From NCBI GenBank assembly GCA_030634925.1, contig DAOVZV010000003.1, forward strand, positions 1 through 16,367: a DNA stretch of 16,367 bases, read 5' to 3'. This document shows positions 1-7,527 of this stretch, in pieces. The position numbers were made by a program, and so were the translations under genes. Each line of letters opens with the position of its first letter. Position 1 is the stretch's first letter. Under the pieces are notes generated by a model that had not been told where the DNA came from, made no database searches, and saw only the letters and a program-made list of their open reading frames with translations. Source of the stretch: Sulfurovum sp. (lineage in GTDB: Bacteria > Campylobacterota > Campylobacteria > Campylobacterales > Sulfurovaceae).

Positions 1-1
1 A

Positions 2-322
2 TTTAAATTTGAAAAGAAAAGTGGAAAACTACAAGTGGATAAGGAAAAATGTAAAGAAGCTAATATTGATAGTAAACTTGTAGAAGATACTATTATTAAT
101 TTAAATCTTAATTGCGACCATTTAATGACTGATAGATATAAAATCTTTATCGCTTATAATCAAGAGATAGAAAAAGGTAGAAAATTAAAGGATAGAGATG
201 TATTTAAAAAATTAGCACATCAATGGTTTTCTCAAAAATATCTTAGTTACTTTACAACACGAAGAATTTTATTAGGAAAACATGCCGAAGAATACTTAAG
301 AAAGATAGATTATGATGGATAA
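2..322 (+). CDS. C-terminal part of an unrecognised protein, cut by the left edge
   Basis: The frame is open from base 2, so the visible part is probably the C-terminal 106 residues of a longer protein. A GTG at 35 would give a 95-residue protein, but I see no convincing ribosome binding site before it. The product is rich in Lys, Glu, Asp, Ile and Asn, has no membrane segment, and contains two Cys (in the KCKEA and LNCDH contexts). Its end is basic and aromatic, with WFSQKYLSYFTTRR followed by KHAEEYLRKIDYDG. I do not recognise the family, and it does not look like the C-terminus of AddB, the usual AddA partner. It overlaps the addA start by 8-11 bases, so the two are probably cotranscribed and translationally coupled. 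The codons (AAA, AAT, TTA, ATA) are more A+T-rich than those of the start of addA. Confidence 0.5.
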   Translation, partial: FKFEKKSGKLQVDKEKCKEANIDSKLVEDTIINLNLNCDHLMTDRYKIFIAYNQEIEKGRKLKDRDVFKKLAHQWFSQKYLSYFTTRRILLGKHAEEYLRKIDYDG

Positions 323-3056
323 ACAACTCCCCCCAAACTTCACCCAACACCTAGCCTACTCTGCTTCGGCAGGTAGTGGTAAGACTTTTGCTCTTTCTGT
401 TCGTTATATATCTTTGCTTTTTATGGGTGAAGCTCCTAGTAGTATTTTGGCTGCTACATTTACCAATAAGGCAGCAGCTGAGATGCGTGAGGGGGTTGTA
501 AACTCTTTGCGTTCTTTGGATAGTGAGGATAATATAGCTTTTTGTGATGCTATCTGTGTGCAGATTGGATTGAGTCGAAGTGAGCTTTTGAGCAGACAGT
601 CTGATGTCTTGGGTCGGTTTTTGGCTAGTTCTTCTTATATTGTGACGCTTGATAGCTTTTTCTCTTCTGTATTGCGTTCTGCGTCTTTGGAATTGGGATT
701 AGAGCCTGATTTTGTGACCAAAGAAGAGGGAGAAGATGAACTAGAGAAGCATTTTTTAGAAGAGGTCAAGATGGAGGGATTGCTCTCATCTTTGGTCAAG
801 CTATCTATGGATATTGAGGATAAACGATTTCTAAAGATATTTGATTTGATGCAAAACTTCTACAAGGTAGATGCTTTGCTTCCTAGTTTTGATGGAGAGA
901 TTATCTCTATTACTGATATAGAAAACCGATGTGAAGTCTTACGCCAAAGTATGCTAAAGGAATTGATGGATGCAGGTAGTACTATGCGTTGTATCAAGCA
1001 GTTTGATACCAAAGACACCAAAGAGCTATTTGGCAAGGGACTTTTTGCAAAAGAGAGTTTGGGTGAGCATAGTTGGTTCAAAAAGGTAGCCAATAATGAG
1101 ATAGAACAGATTTATACCAATCTCAAAATAGAGCTTTTGTCATGGTCAAAGGCTAGAGAAGATGTAGTAATTCATAATCTATTTAAGATATATAATTACT
1201 ACAAAAATGCTACTATTACCAATGCCAAATCTTCAGGAGTTTTGACATTTGATGATTTGACATATTTTACATATAGACTACTATATGAGAGTATGAGTAA
1301 GGAGTTTTTGTATTTCAAGATAGATGCAAAATTCAAACATATTTTGCTTGATGAGTTTCAAGATACATCTACTTTGCAGTTTTTGTTACTTAAACCTCTG
1401 ATTGATGAAGTGTTTGCAGGATTTGGACAGAGTGAGTTCAAGAGCTTTTTTTATGTAGGAGATACCAAGCAGTCTCTATATCGTTTTCGTGGTGGAGTAG
1501 AAGAGCTTTTTGACAAAGTGGCATCTCATTATGATATAGATATTCAGCAAATGAATACCAATTATAGAAGTGCTAGGCATATTGTAGAACAGGTCAATAG
1601 ATGGTTTGAGCCGATGATGGACGACTACACTTATCAAAATAGCAAAGATGGAGCTAGAGATGGTTTTGTGTCTGTGATGGAATCAGAAGAGCTAATATCA
1701 GATGCCGTCAAAGAGGCAAAAAAGCTAATATCTTTGGGGGTATCGGTAGATGATATAGCATTTCTAGTAAGCACCAACAAAGATGGAGTAAGCCTACAAG
1801 AGGCGTGTAAAGTAGAGAATATAGATACACTATTGAAGACATCAAGTTCACTCAAAAATCAGCCCAAAATCGCAAGTATTACTGCTATGGTGCGTTATCT
1901 ATTTTTCAAAGAGAAGATAGATGCTCAGGCTATGCTTTTGCAAGTGGGTATAGTATTTGAAGATATAGATACCTCGTGGTTTAGACCGTTTATGACTCCT
2001 ATCGTTGTGATAGATAGGCTTGTTCGTGAGTTTGGATATTTTGATGATGATTTGAATATACTCAAACTACTAGAGTTTGCTTCCAAATACAATGATATTC
2101 CATCTTTTATCAAAGAGTTTGATACCTCTAGTGTATCTCTAGCATCCAACTCGATACATGGAGCGAAGATTATGACTATTCACGGCTCAAAGGGATTGGA
2201 GTTTGACTATGTGATAGTTGTCGATAAACTAACTCGCAAAAATAGTGACAAATCAGCACTCATATACCACTACAACGATGAGCTGTTTATAGACAAAATA
2301 CTATATAGGACAAAAGGCAGAGAGTCTTTTGATGAAGAGTATAGCCAGATTATGCAACAGAGAAAAATATCCCAACTTAAAGATAGCAAAAATGTATTAT
2401 ATGTAGCTCTCACTCGTGCAGTAGAGTCTCTAATCATCATCAAAAAGCCAAAAGACTCTATGTTTGATGAGCTTGATATAGGTGTGATAACTCTAGGTAA
2501 ACTAGATGTAATCACCAAAGATGAAGTCATCATAGATGAGCCAATAGAACAGATGACAATCACACAATACGGCACACAAGAGACCACAAAACAAGAATCA
2601 GAAGATGAGAAAGATTACGAAGCACTATTATTTGGTTCAGCGTTGCATTATGGATTGGAGATGTTGGGTAAGTTTGATATGCAAAGCCTAGATACATCTA
2701 TGATAGCCATACAAAATAGATATGGACAACAGCTAAAAACCAAAAGTATCCAACAGATAAAAACTAGAATAACTAATCTTATAAATCACAAAGAGTTTCA
2801 AGACACCCTCAAAAATGCCAAAATAAGCAAAGAACAATCCATAAGCTACCAAGGAGAACTAAAAAAGATAGATTTACTATTGGAATATCCAAATAGTTGC
2901 CTAATCATAGACTACAAAAGCTCCCTCAAATACAGACTAAAACACCAAAATCAAGTCCAATACTACCAAACAGCAATCGCAGGAATAACAGGCAAAAAAA
3001 GCAATGGTATGATAATATATCTACTTGAAGATAGGATTGAAGTGGAGAGGTTGTGA
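312..3056 (+). CDS. addA: AddA/RecB-like ATP-dependent helicase-nuclease
   Basis: A superfamily 1 (UvrD/RecB-type) DNA helicase fused to a C-terminal RecB-type nuclease. In Campylobacterota such proteins pair with AddB to process double-strand DNA ends for RecA-dependent repair. Visible motifs, in order: Walker A ASAGSGKT (residues 18-25), motif Ia TFTNKAAAEM (about 50-59), Walker B DEFQDTS (347-353), motif III GDTKQSLYRFRGG, motif IV NYRSARHI, motif V TIHGSKGLEFDYVI, and motif VI LYVALTRA (696-703). The nuclease residues appear intact: GSALHYG with H779, D854 in IDLLLE, D867 and K869 in IDYKSS, then QVQYYQTAI. At 914 residues it is a normal length for the Campylobacterota form. Two adjacent ATGs (312 and 315) are possible starts, and both overlap the upstream gene. 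No addB is visible. Codon choice drifts strongly from the 5' to the 3' end (see findings). The family is certain. The addA name is inferred from resemblance to Campylobacter and Helicobacter AddA. Confidence 0.9.
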   Translation: MMDKQLPPNFTQHLAYSASAGSGKTFALSVRYISLLFMGEAPSSILAATFTNKAAAEMREGVVNSLRSLDSEDNIAFCDAICVQIGLSRSELLSRQSDVLGRFLASSSYIVTLDSFFSSVLRSASLELGLEPDFVTKEEGEDELEKHFLEEVKMEGLLSSLVKLSMDIEDKRFLKIFDLMQNFYKVDALLPSFDGEIISITDIENRCEVLRQSMLKELMDAGSTMRCIKQFDTKDTKELFGKGLFAKESLGEHSWFKKVANNEIEQIYTNLKIELLSWSKAREDVVIHNLFKIYNYYKNATITNAKSSGVLTFDDLTYFTYRLLYESMSKEFLYFKIDAKFKHILLDEFQDTSTLQFLLLKPLIDEVFAGFGQSEFKSFFYVGDTKQSLYRFRGGVEELFDKVASHYDIDIQQMNTNYRSARHIVEQVNRWFEPMMDDYTYQNSKDGARDGFVSVMESEELISDAVKEAKKLISLGVSVDDIAFLVSTNKDGVSLQEACKVENIDTLLKTSSSLKNQPKIASITAMVRYLFFKEKIDAQAMLLQVGIVFEDIDTSWFRPFMTPIVVIDRLVREFGYFDDDLNILKLLEFASKYNDIPSFIKEFDTSSVSLASNSIHGAKIMTIHGSKGLEFDYVIVVDKLTRKNSDKSALIYHYNDELFIDKILYRTKGRESFDEEYSQIMQQRKISQLKDSKNVLYVALTRAVESLIIIKKPKDSMFDELDIGVITLGKLDVITKDEVIIDEPIEQMTITQYGTQETTKQESEDEKDYEALLFGSALHYGLEMLGKFDMQSLDTSMIAIQNRYGQQLKTKSIQQIKTRITNLINHKEFQDTLKNAKISKEQSISYQGELKKIDLLLEYPNSCLIIDYKSSLKYRLKHQNQVQYYQTAIAGITGKKSNGMIIYLLEDRIEVERL

Positions 3057-3088
3057 GTTTTGGAGTGGTTCACCTAATTTTTAAACTT

Positions 3089-3094
3089 TATAAT
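3089..3094 (+). promoter_or_regulatory. Candidate -10 box upstream of the porin gene
   Basis: A perfect TATAAT lies 81 bases before the porin ATG, in the 118-base gap after addA. If used, it would place the three TGTAA repeats inside the transcribed leader. A promoter downstream of the repeats is an alternative. Confidence 0.35.
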
Positions 3095-3106
3095 TTGGGT
3101 TTATAG

Positions 3107-3139
3107 TGTAACTGTTTTGTAATCAAACTGTAATATACT
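3107..3139 (+). promoter_or_regulatory. Three 11-base-spaced TGTAA direct repeats (candidate OmpR/PhoB-type operator)
   Basis: TGTAA occurs at 3107, 3118 and 3129, an exact 11-base period, all on the same face of the helix. The third copy reads CTGTAAT, one base from the E. coli PhoB half-site CTGTCAT. Tandem 11-base direct repeats are the usual binding pattern of OmpR/PhoB-family response regulators. Candidate -10 sequences for an activated promoter are TATACT at 3134-3139, which overlaps the last repeat, and TACTAT at 3142-3147. The repeat spacing is read directly. The regulator is inferred. Confidence 0.45.
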
Positions 3140-3174
3140 TCTACTATTAAAATATACTAAGGAAATATCAGAAA

Positions 3175-4302
3175 ATGAAAAAAATTGTATTATCAACCAT
3201 AGCTTTAGCCACCTTATCCCTAGCAGTAGAAAACATTGATGCTGTAGTCCCACAAGCTGATATTAAAGAAAAAAGCTTTTTGGATAGATTTCATCTTAAA
3301 AATGATTTGAGATTAAGATATGAAAGTATTGAAAGAGATGATAAAGCCAATACATATAGAAATCGATACCGTCTAAGACTAGGTGCAAAAGTTGATTTAA
3401 TTGATAATTTGCAACTTGAAGTAGGTGTGAGAAGTGGTTTTGCAAATCCAACTTCTGGTAACCAAACATTTGAAAGTACAGAGCCTTTAAGTGACTACTT
3501 CATAGATTCACTTAAATTTAATATCTTAGGTCTTAAGTATAAGTCTGGTAACTCTACATACAAGGTAGGTAGGCAACCTTATATGATGTATAGACCCATT
3601 AAATCACAACTTGTTTGGGATAATGATATTTCACTAAACGGTGTAAACTACCAATATAAAGATGCAAATAGAATTATTACTCTAGGTGTAAACCAAGTCA
3701 CTTTAGAAGAACAAGCTTCTACAAACAATGATGTAAACCTCTTTGTTGCACAATATGTACAAAAAATAGATTTAGGCTCTAGCAAATTAAATGTGGGTAC
3801 AGGTCTTTATTATTATGATGGACTAAAAGGTACTGACCCACTTTTTAAAGATGATAAAAACAAAGGTAACAGTGTAGATAAAAGTGTAAATCCAATAGGT
3901 TTATATACCAATGATTATCATCTTGTAGAAGGATTTGCTGAACTACAATTTAAAGATGTATTTGGTAAACCACTTAAATTTGCAGCTGGTGTTGTATATA
4001 ACTTTGGTGCAGACAGCGACAACTTCGGTTATGACTTAGGTGTACAATTGGGTAAAGCCAAGAGTGTTGGTGACTGGCAACTGAAATACTCATATACAAG
4101 TCTTGAAAAAGATGCAACCTATGGTGCATACTCTGATTCAGATAACTTTGGTGGTGGTACAGATGCTAGTGGTCATGCCATTAGAGCAAAATACAAAATG
4201 GGTAAAGACCTCTACCTAGCTGGTAACTTCTTCTTCAATGAACTTGGTTCTGCAAATACAAAATATGAGCGTGTACAGTTAGATGTTATTGTAAAGTTCT
4301 AG
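3175..4302 (+). CDS. Outer-membrane beta-barrel porin
   Basis: A 375-residue protein with a typical signal peptide: MKK, then a hydrophobic stretch to about residue 17, with likely cleavage near ALATLSLA. The mature protein starts with a short charged segment (DIKEKSFLDRFHLKN), followed by alternating strands beginning DLRLRYE. It contains repeated strand and turn patterns rich in Tyr, Gly and Asn, and ends in RVQLDVIVKF. The terminal Phe is the usual BAM-recognition signal of outer-membrane barrels. It resembles the 'putative porin' family common in Campylobacterota (Porin_5-like, from memory). Residues such as Arg, Lys and Asp line many strands, but the substrate cannot be read from them. 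The ribosome binding site AAGGA (3159-3163) lies 11 bases before the ATG. The gene stands alone between addA and a terminator, and the 11-base repeats upstream suggest control by a two-component regulator, possibly phosphate- or osmolarity-linked. Confidence 0.8.
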   Translation: MKKIVLSTIALATLSLAVENIDAVVPQADIKEKSFLDRFHLKNDLRLRYESIERDDKANTYRNRYRLRLGAKVDLIDNLQLEVGVRSGFANPTSGNQTFESTEPLSDYFIDSLKFNILGLKYKSGNSTYKVGRQPYMMYRPIKSQLVWDNDISLNGVNYQYKDANRIITLGVNQVTLEEQASTNNDVNLFVAQYVQKIDLGSSKLNVGTGLYYYDGLKGTDPLFKDDKNKGNSVDKSVNPIGLYTNDYHLVEGFAELQFKDVFGKPLKFAAGVVYNFGADSDNFGYDLGVQLGKAKSVGDWQLKYSYTSLEKDATYGAYSDSDNFGGGTDASGHAIRAKYKMGKDLYLAGNFFFNELGSANTKYERVQLDVIVKF

Positions 4303-4327
4303 TCTTTCTCTCTTTTTCCTTAAATAC

Positions 4328-4357
4328 AAAAGGTAGGCTCTTGCCTATCTTTTATTC
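4328..4357 (+). terminator. Hairpin terminator between the convergent porin and rdgB genes
   Basis: The arms are 4328-4338 (AAAAGGTAGGC) and 4343-4353 (GCCTATCTTTT), with a TCTT loop and one G-U pair. An A-run on one side and a T-run on the other make it suitable for both directions. It sits between the porin stop (4302) and the rdgB stop (4368). Confidence 0.8.
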
Positions 4358-4367
4358 TATCCAAATA

Positions 4368-4958
4368 TTAACTCCTCTGCATCATCTCTATTATAGGTTT
4401 TGCTAACTCTAGTGCTTGTCCTCTGTGTGATATTTTGGATTTTATATCTTTTTCTAGTTCGCCTAGTGTTTGGTCATATCCTGATGGGATAAATACTGGG
4501 TCGTATCCAAAACCTCCATCTCCTATGGTGTTGTCTATTACTTTGCCGTGCATCCATCCGTGTACTACATATTCACCGTGTTTGCTGATTATGGCTATTG
4601 AGGCTGTGTAGTATGCTGGTGTAGTTGTGATATTTTTGGATTTTAGTGTATCTATGAGTTTTTGTAGGTTCTCTTTGTCTGTGGCATCTGCTCCTGCGTA
4701 TCTAGCAGAGTATATTCCAGGGGCGTGATTTAGTATGGGTAGAGATATACCACTATCATCTGATATGACTATATACTCTTTGCCAAGTTTTTGGTATATT
4801 GTCCTAGCTTTGATTAGGGCATTTTGTGCAAATGTATCACCATCTTCTATGATGTCAAACTCACCCAAAATCTCTGAAAAAGCTACTACCTCATCTTTGC
4901 ACATATCTCTAAACTCTCTTAATTTACCTCTATTTGATGTAGCCAAAACTATTTTCAT
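4368..4958 (-). CDS. rdgB: RdgB/HAM1-family XTP/dITP pyrophosphatase
   Basis: Hydrolyses non-canonical purine triphosphates (dITP, XTP, ITP) to monophosphate and pyrophosphate, keeping hypoxanthine and xanthine out of DNA. The 196-residue product is full length. It begins with the phosphate-binding signature [16 protein letters not shown]. It continues with [21 protein letters not shown] with the catalytic or metal-binding Asp pair, [23 protein letters not shown] and a C-terminal SHRGQAL. All are hallmark HAM1 motifs and none is missing. The start is the ATG at 4956-4958, with AAGG about 10 bases upstream on the minus strand. It is divergent from glnD, with a roughly 95-base shared promoter region. 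A weak -10 on its strand is TAAAAT at 4982-4987. Confidence 0.95.
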   Translation of the reverse strand: MKIVLATSNRGKLREFRDMCKDEVVAFSEILGEFDIIEDGDTFAQNALIKARTIYQKLGKEYIVISDDSGISLPILNHAPGIYSARYAGADATDKENLQKLIDTLKSKNITTTPAYYTASIAIISKHGEYVVHGWMHGKVIDNTIGDGGFGYDPVFIPSGYDQTLGELEKDIKSKISHRGQALELAKPIIEMMQRS

Positions 4959-5013
4959 TATTGTATGCCCTTTTGGAATAAATTTTATCGTATTTAGCTT
5001 AAATATAAAATTA

Positions 5014-5022
5014 TGGTAAAAT
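5014..5022 (+). promoter_or_regulatory. Candidate extended -10 promoter of glnD-glmS
   Basis: TGG followed by TAAAAT (5017-5022) fits an extended -10 element. The expected transcription start near 5029 gives a leader of about 25 bases before the TTG start. On the opposite strand TAAAAT at 4982-4987 could serve rdgB. Confidence 0.4.
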
Positions 5023-5053
5023 ACAATCTAATATCAAACTTTAGGAGACATCT

Positions 5054-7525
5054 TTGAATAGTATGAAATCGGAGATTGAAGAGCTTATTCACAACAACGC
5101 CACAGATTTTGAGATAGCCAAAGTGATTAAAAAAGAGATAAACTCTTATTTTGATACGCTAGAGGAGTCTTTTGCCAACTCTGGAGGTAAGGATTTTTTG
5201 GTCAAGCACACCAAAAAGATAGATAGTATATTGAAAATTATCTACAAGGTAGCTCATCGTTCTATGTTTGGTGATTATATGCCTATGAAAAACTCTATTC
5301 CTTTGGCATTGATAGCATTAGGTAGTTATGGTAGAGAGCAGTTGTGTGTATATTCTGATATAGATTTGATGATAGTCTATAAAGATATTGACGGCTACAA
5401 TATGGAAAAGATGATAGAGAAGATATTTTATATACTTTTGGATACTGGCTTGAAGCTAGGTCATCGTGTACATAAGGTAGAGGAGCTGTACTCTGTATCA
5501 AAGAGTGATATTACTATCAAGACAGCGATTTTGGAGTCTCGTTTTATAGAGGGTTCGCAGTTTATATGGACACAAACACAAAATGCCATATCTCAAATCC
5601 GTCATGATGAGATAGCCTCATTTATACAGCTCAAAAGAGAAGAGAAAGATATAAAACATCGTAAATATCCTCTCACTATGCAACCAAACCTCAAAGAGGG
5701 AGTGGGTGGATTTCGTGATGCAAACTTGGTATATTGGATAGGCAAGATACTCTTTAATGTAGATAATATCAAAAATCTACCTAGTGATATAATAGATGAG
5801 AGAGAGTATCGTAATTTTCGTATATCTTTGGAGTTTTTATTTCGAGTTCGTTCTGCGTTGCATCTTGTATCAAACAAAAAAGAGGATACTCTACGATTGG
5901 AGCTTATCCCTGATATAGCACAGTTATTGGGTTATGGAGATAGTAGAGATGGACAGATACAGTGTGCCAAAAAAGTCACAGAGAGTCTAAAAATAATCAG
6001 ACTTCATAGTATGATTTGGTCAGATATTTTGAGTAGGGATTATATAATAGATGATATACAAAAAAACTTCTTATATCCCAAAAAAGAGAAACAGAGTTTC
6101 AATACTTTACTAAAACAGTTATCCATAAGTGCAAAAAAACCATTTTATGCACACTCTAGCTTTTTGCAAAGGCTCATTACAGTAGATAGACCAGAACAGC
6201 TTGATGAGAGTATATATAAGATTATAAGCTCATTTTTCTATCAATCATATAGCCACTCGATAGTCAATGCTCTCTCTTATGCTAGATTGCTTCACTATAT
6301 TATACATCCTATGAAACAGATTGTAGATTTACCTCAGTTTGATGGTTATCATAAATTTGCTGTAGATATACACTCAATTAGGAGTCTATATCACCTAGAA
6401 CATATATCAGACCCATTTATCAACTCTCTATTTAATCAATTGACCAAAGATGAGAAAATGATGCTCAAAGTAGTAACATTCTTGCATGATAGTGGCAAAG
6501 GACGCAAAAGTGACCACCATACAGTAGGAGCATCTCTATTTAAGAGTTTTGCAGAGAATTTGGATATAGAAAAAGAGCTGATAGAAGTAGGTCATACTTT
6601 GATAACTTATCATACTATGATGAGTAATATAGCCCAAAGAGAGGATGTATATAACGAAAAAACTGTTTTGAGGTTTGCTTCACTATTTCCAAATAAACGG
6701 TTGCTAGATATGATATATATACTCACTTATGCCGATATGAGTGGAGTGGGTGATAATATATATAACGCATTTAATTCAAAGCTAATACGAATACTATATC
6801 ATCAATCATTGGATGTATTAGACTCCAAAAGCTCACTAGATATAACAGGCAAGAGACTAAAAAAAGAGAGTATCATCAAGAAAAATGCAATATTTTTGAA
6901 ATTTAATAAAAGTAAGCAGAAGAAAATACTAAATATACCATCTGATTTAATATTTTTGCGTTATACACCAACACAGATAATAGATATTTCACAAAGAGCA
7001 TTTGCTATAGTAGATTATAGCTTTTCACTAAGTAGCAAACTACATTTAACAATAGAGGTAATTCGTAAAAAGCCTTTTAATATATCTTATATGTTGAGTA
7101 AACTTGATAATTTAGAAGTGATAAATATGGATATATGCAAACTCTTTGATGAGATTAAATATTTCAAAATAGATTTTGCTACTACTGTAGATGATAATGA
7201 TATGTTCTATATAGAAAAGATACTAAACGAGTCATTTGATACCAATAGAAATAGTAAATTAATAAAGCCAATTATGTCAAAAGATAGTATAGAGATAAAT
7301 TGTGAACACTCAAATAGTTATGCTTTGATGAATATCAAGTGCAAAGACCAAAAGGGACTATTGGCATATACTATAAATATATTTGATGATTTGGATATAG
7401 ATATAGCCTCTGCCAAAATACATACTATCAAAAACAGTGCTAGAGATATGTTTCTAATCGAAAGAAATGGAAATTTTTGTCATAATACAGATAAAATAAT
7501 AAAAAAACTTATAGGAGATATATAA
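5054..7525 (+). CDS. glnD: GlnD: PII uridylyltransferase / uridylyl-removing enzyme
   Basis: The bifunctional nitrogen sensor that uridylylates PII when glutamine is low and deuridylylates it when glutamine is high. Domains in order: an N-terminal helical segment; a nucleotidyltransferase with GSYGRE (90-95) and the metal-binding SDIDLMIVY (101-109); the GlnD-linker region GVGGFRDANLVYWIG near 220; an HD hydrolase with HDSGKGR (H478, D479) followed by DHH; and two ACT-like regions (about 632-700 and 752-823). The last ACT has KDQKGLLAYTINIFDDLDID, a typical glutamine-binding layout. At 823 residues it is slightly shorter than the E. coli enzyme (890). The start is taken as TTG at 5054 because AGGAGA (5043-5048) lies 5 bases away. 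The ATG at 5063 would be 14 bases away. glmS follows after 2 bases. No glnB or glutamine synthetase gene is visible here. Confidence 0.88.
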   Translation: MNSMKSEIEELIHNNATDFEIAKVIKKEINSYFDTLEESFANSGGKDFLVKHTKKIDSILKIIYKVAHRSMFGDYMPMKNSIPLALIALGSYGREQLCVYSDIDLMIVYKDIDGYNMEKMIEKIFYILLDTGLKLGHRVHKVEELYSVSKSDITIKTAILESRFIEGSQFIWTQTQNAISQIRHDEIASFIQLKREEKDIKHRKYPLTMQPNLKEGVGGFRDANLVYWIGKILFNVDNIKNLPSDIIDEREYRNFRISLEFLFRVRSALHLVSNKKEDTLRLELIPDIAQLLGYGDSRDGQIQCAKKVTESLKIIRLHSMIWSDILSRDYIIDDIQKNFLYPKKEKQSFNTLLKQLSISAKKPFYAHSSFLQRLITVDRPEQLDESIYKIISSFFYQSYSHSIVNALSYARLLHYIIHPMKQIVDLPQFDGYHKFAVDIHSIRSLYHLEHISDPFINSLFNQLTKDEKMMLKVVTFLHDSGKGRKSDHHTVGASLFKSFAENLDIEKELIEVGHTLITYHTMMSNIAQREDVYNEKTVLRFASLFPNKRLLDMIYILTYADMSGVGDNIYNAFNSKLIRILYHQSLDVLDSKSSLDITGKRLKKESIIKKNAIFLKFNKSKQKKILNIPSDLIFLRYTPTQIIDISQRAFAIVDYSFSLSSKLHLTIEVIRKKPFNISYMLSKLDNLEVINMDICKLFDEIKYFKIDFATTVDDNDMFYIEKILNESFDTNRNSKLIKPIMSKDSIEINCEHSNSYALMNIKCKDQKGLLAYTINIFDDLDIDIASAKIHTIKNSARDMFLIERNGNFCHNTDKIIKKLIGDI

Positions 7526-7527
7526 TT

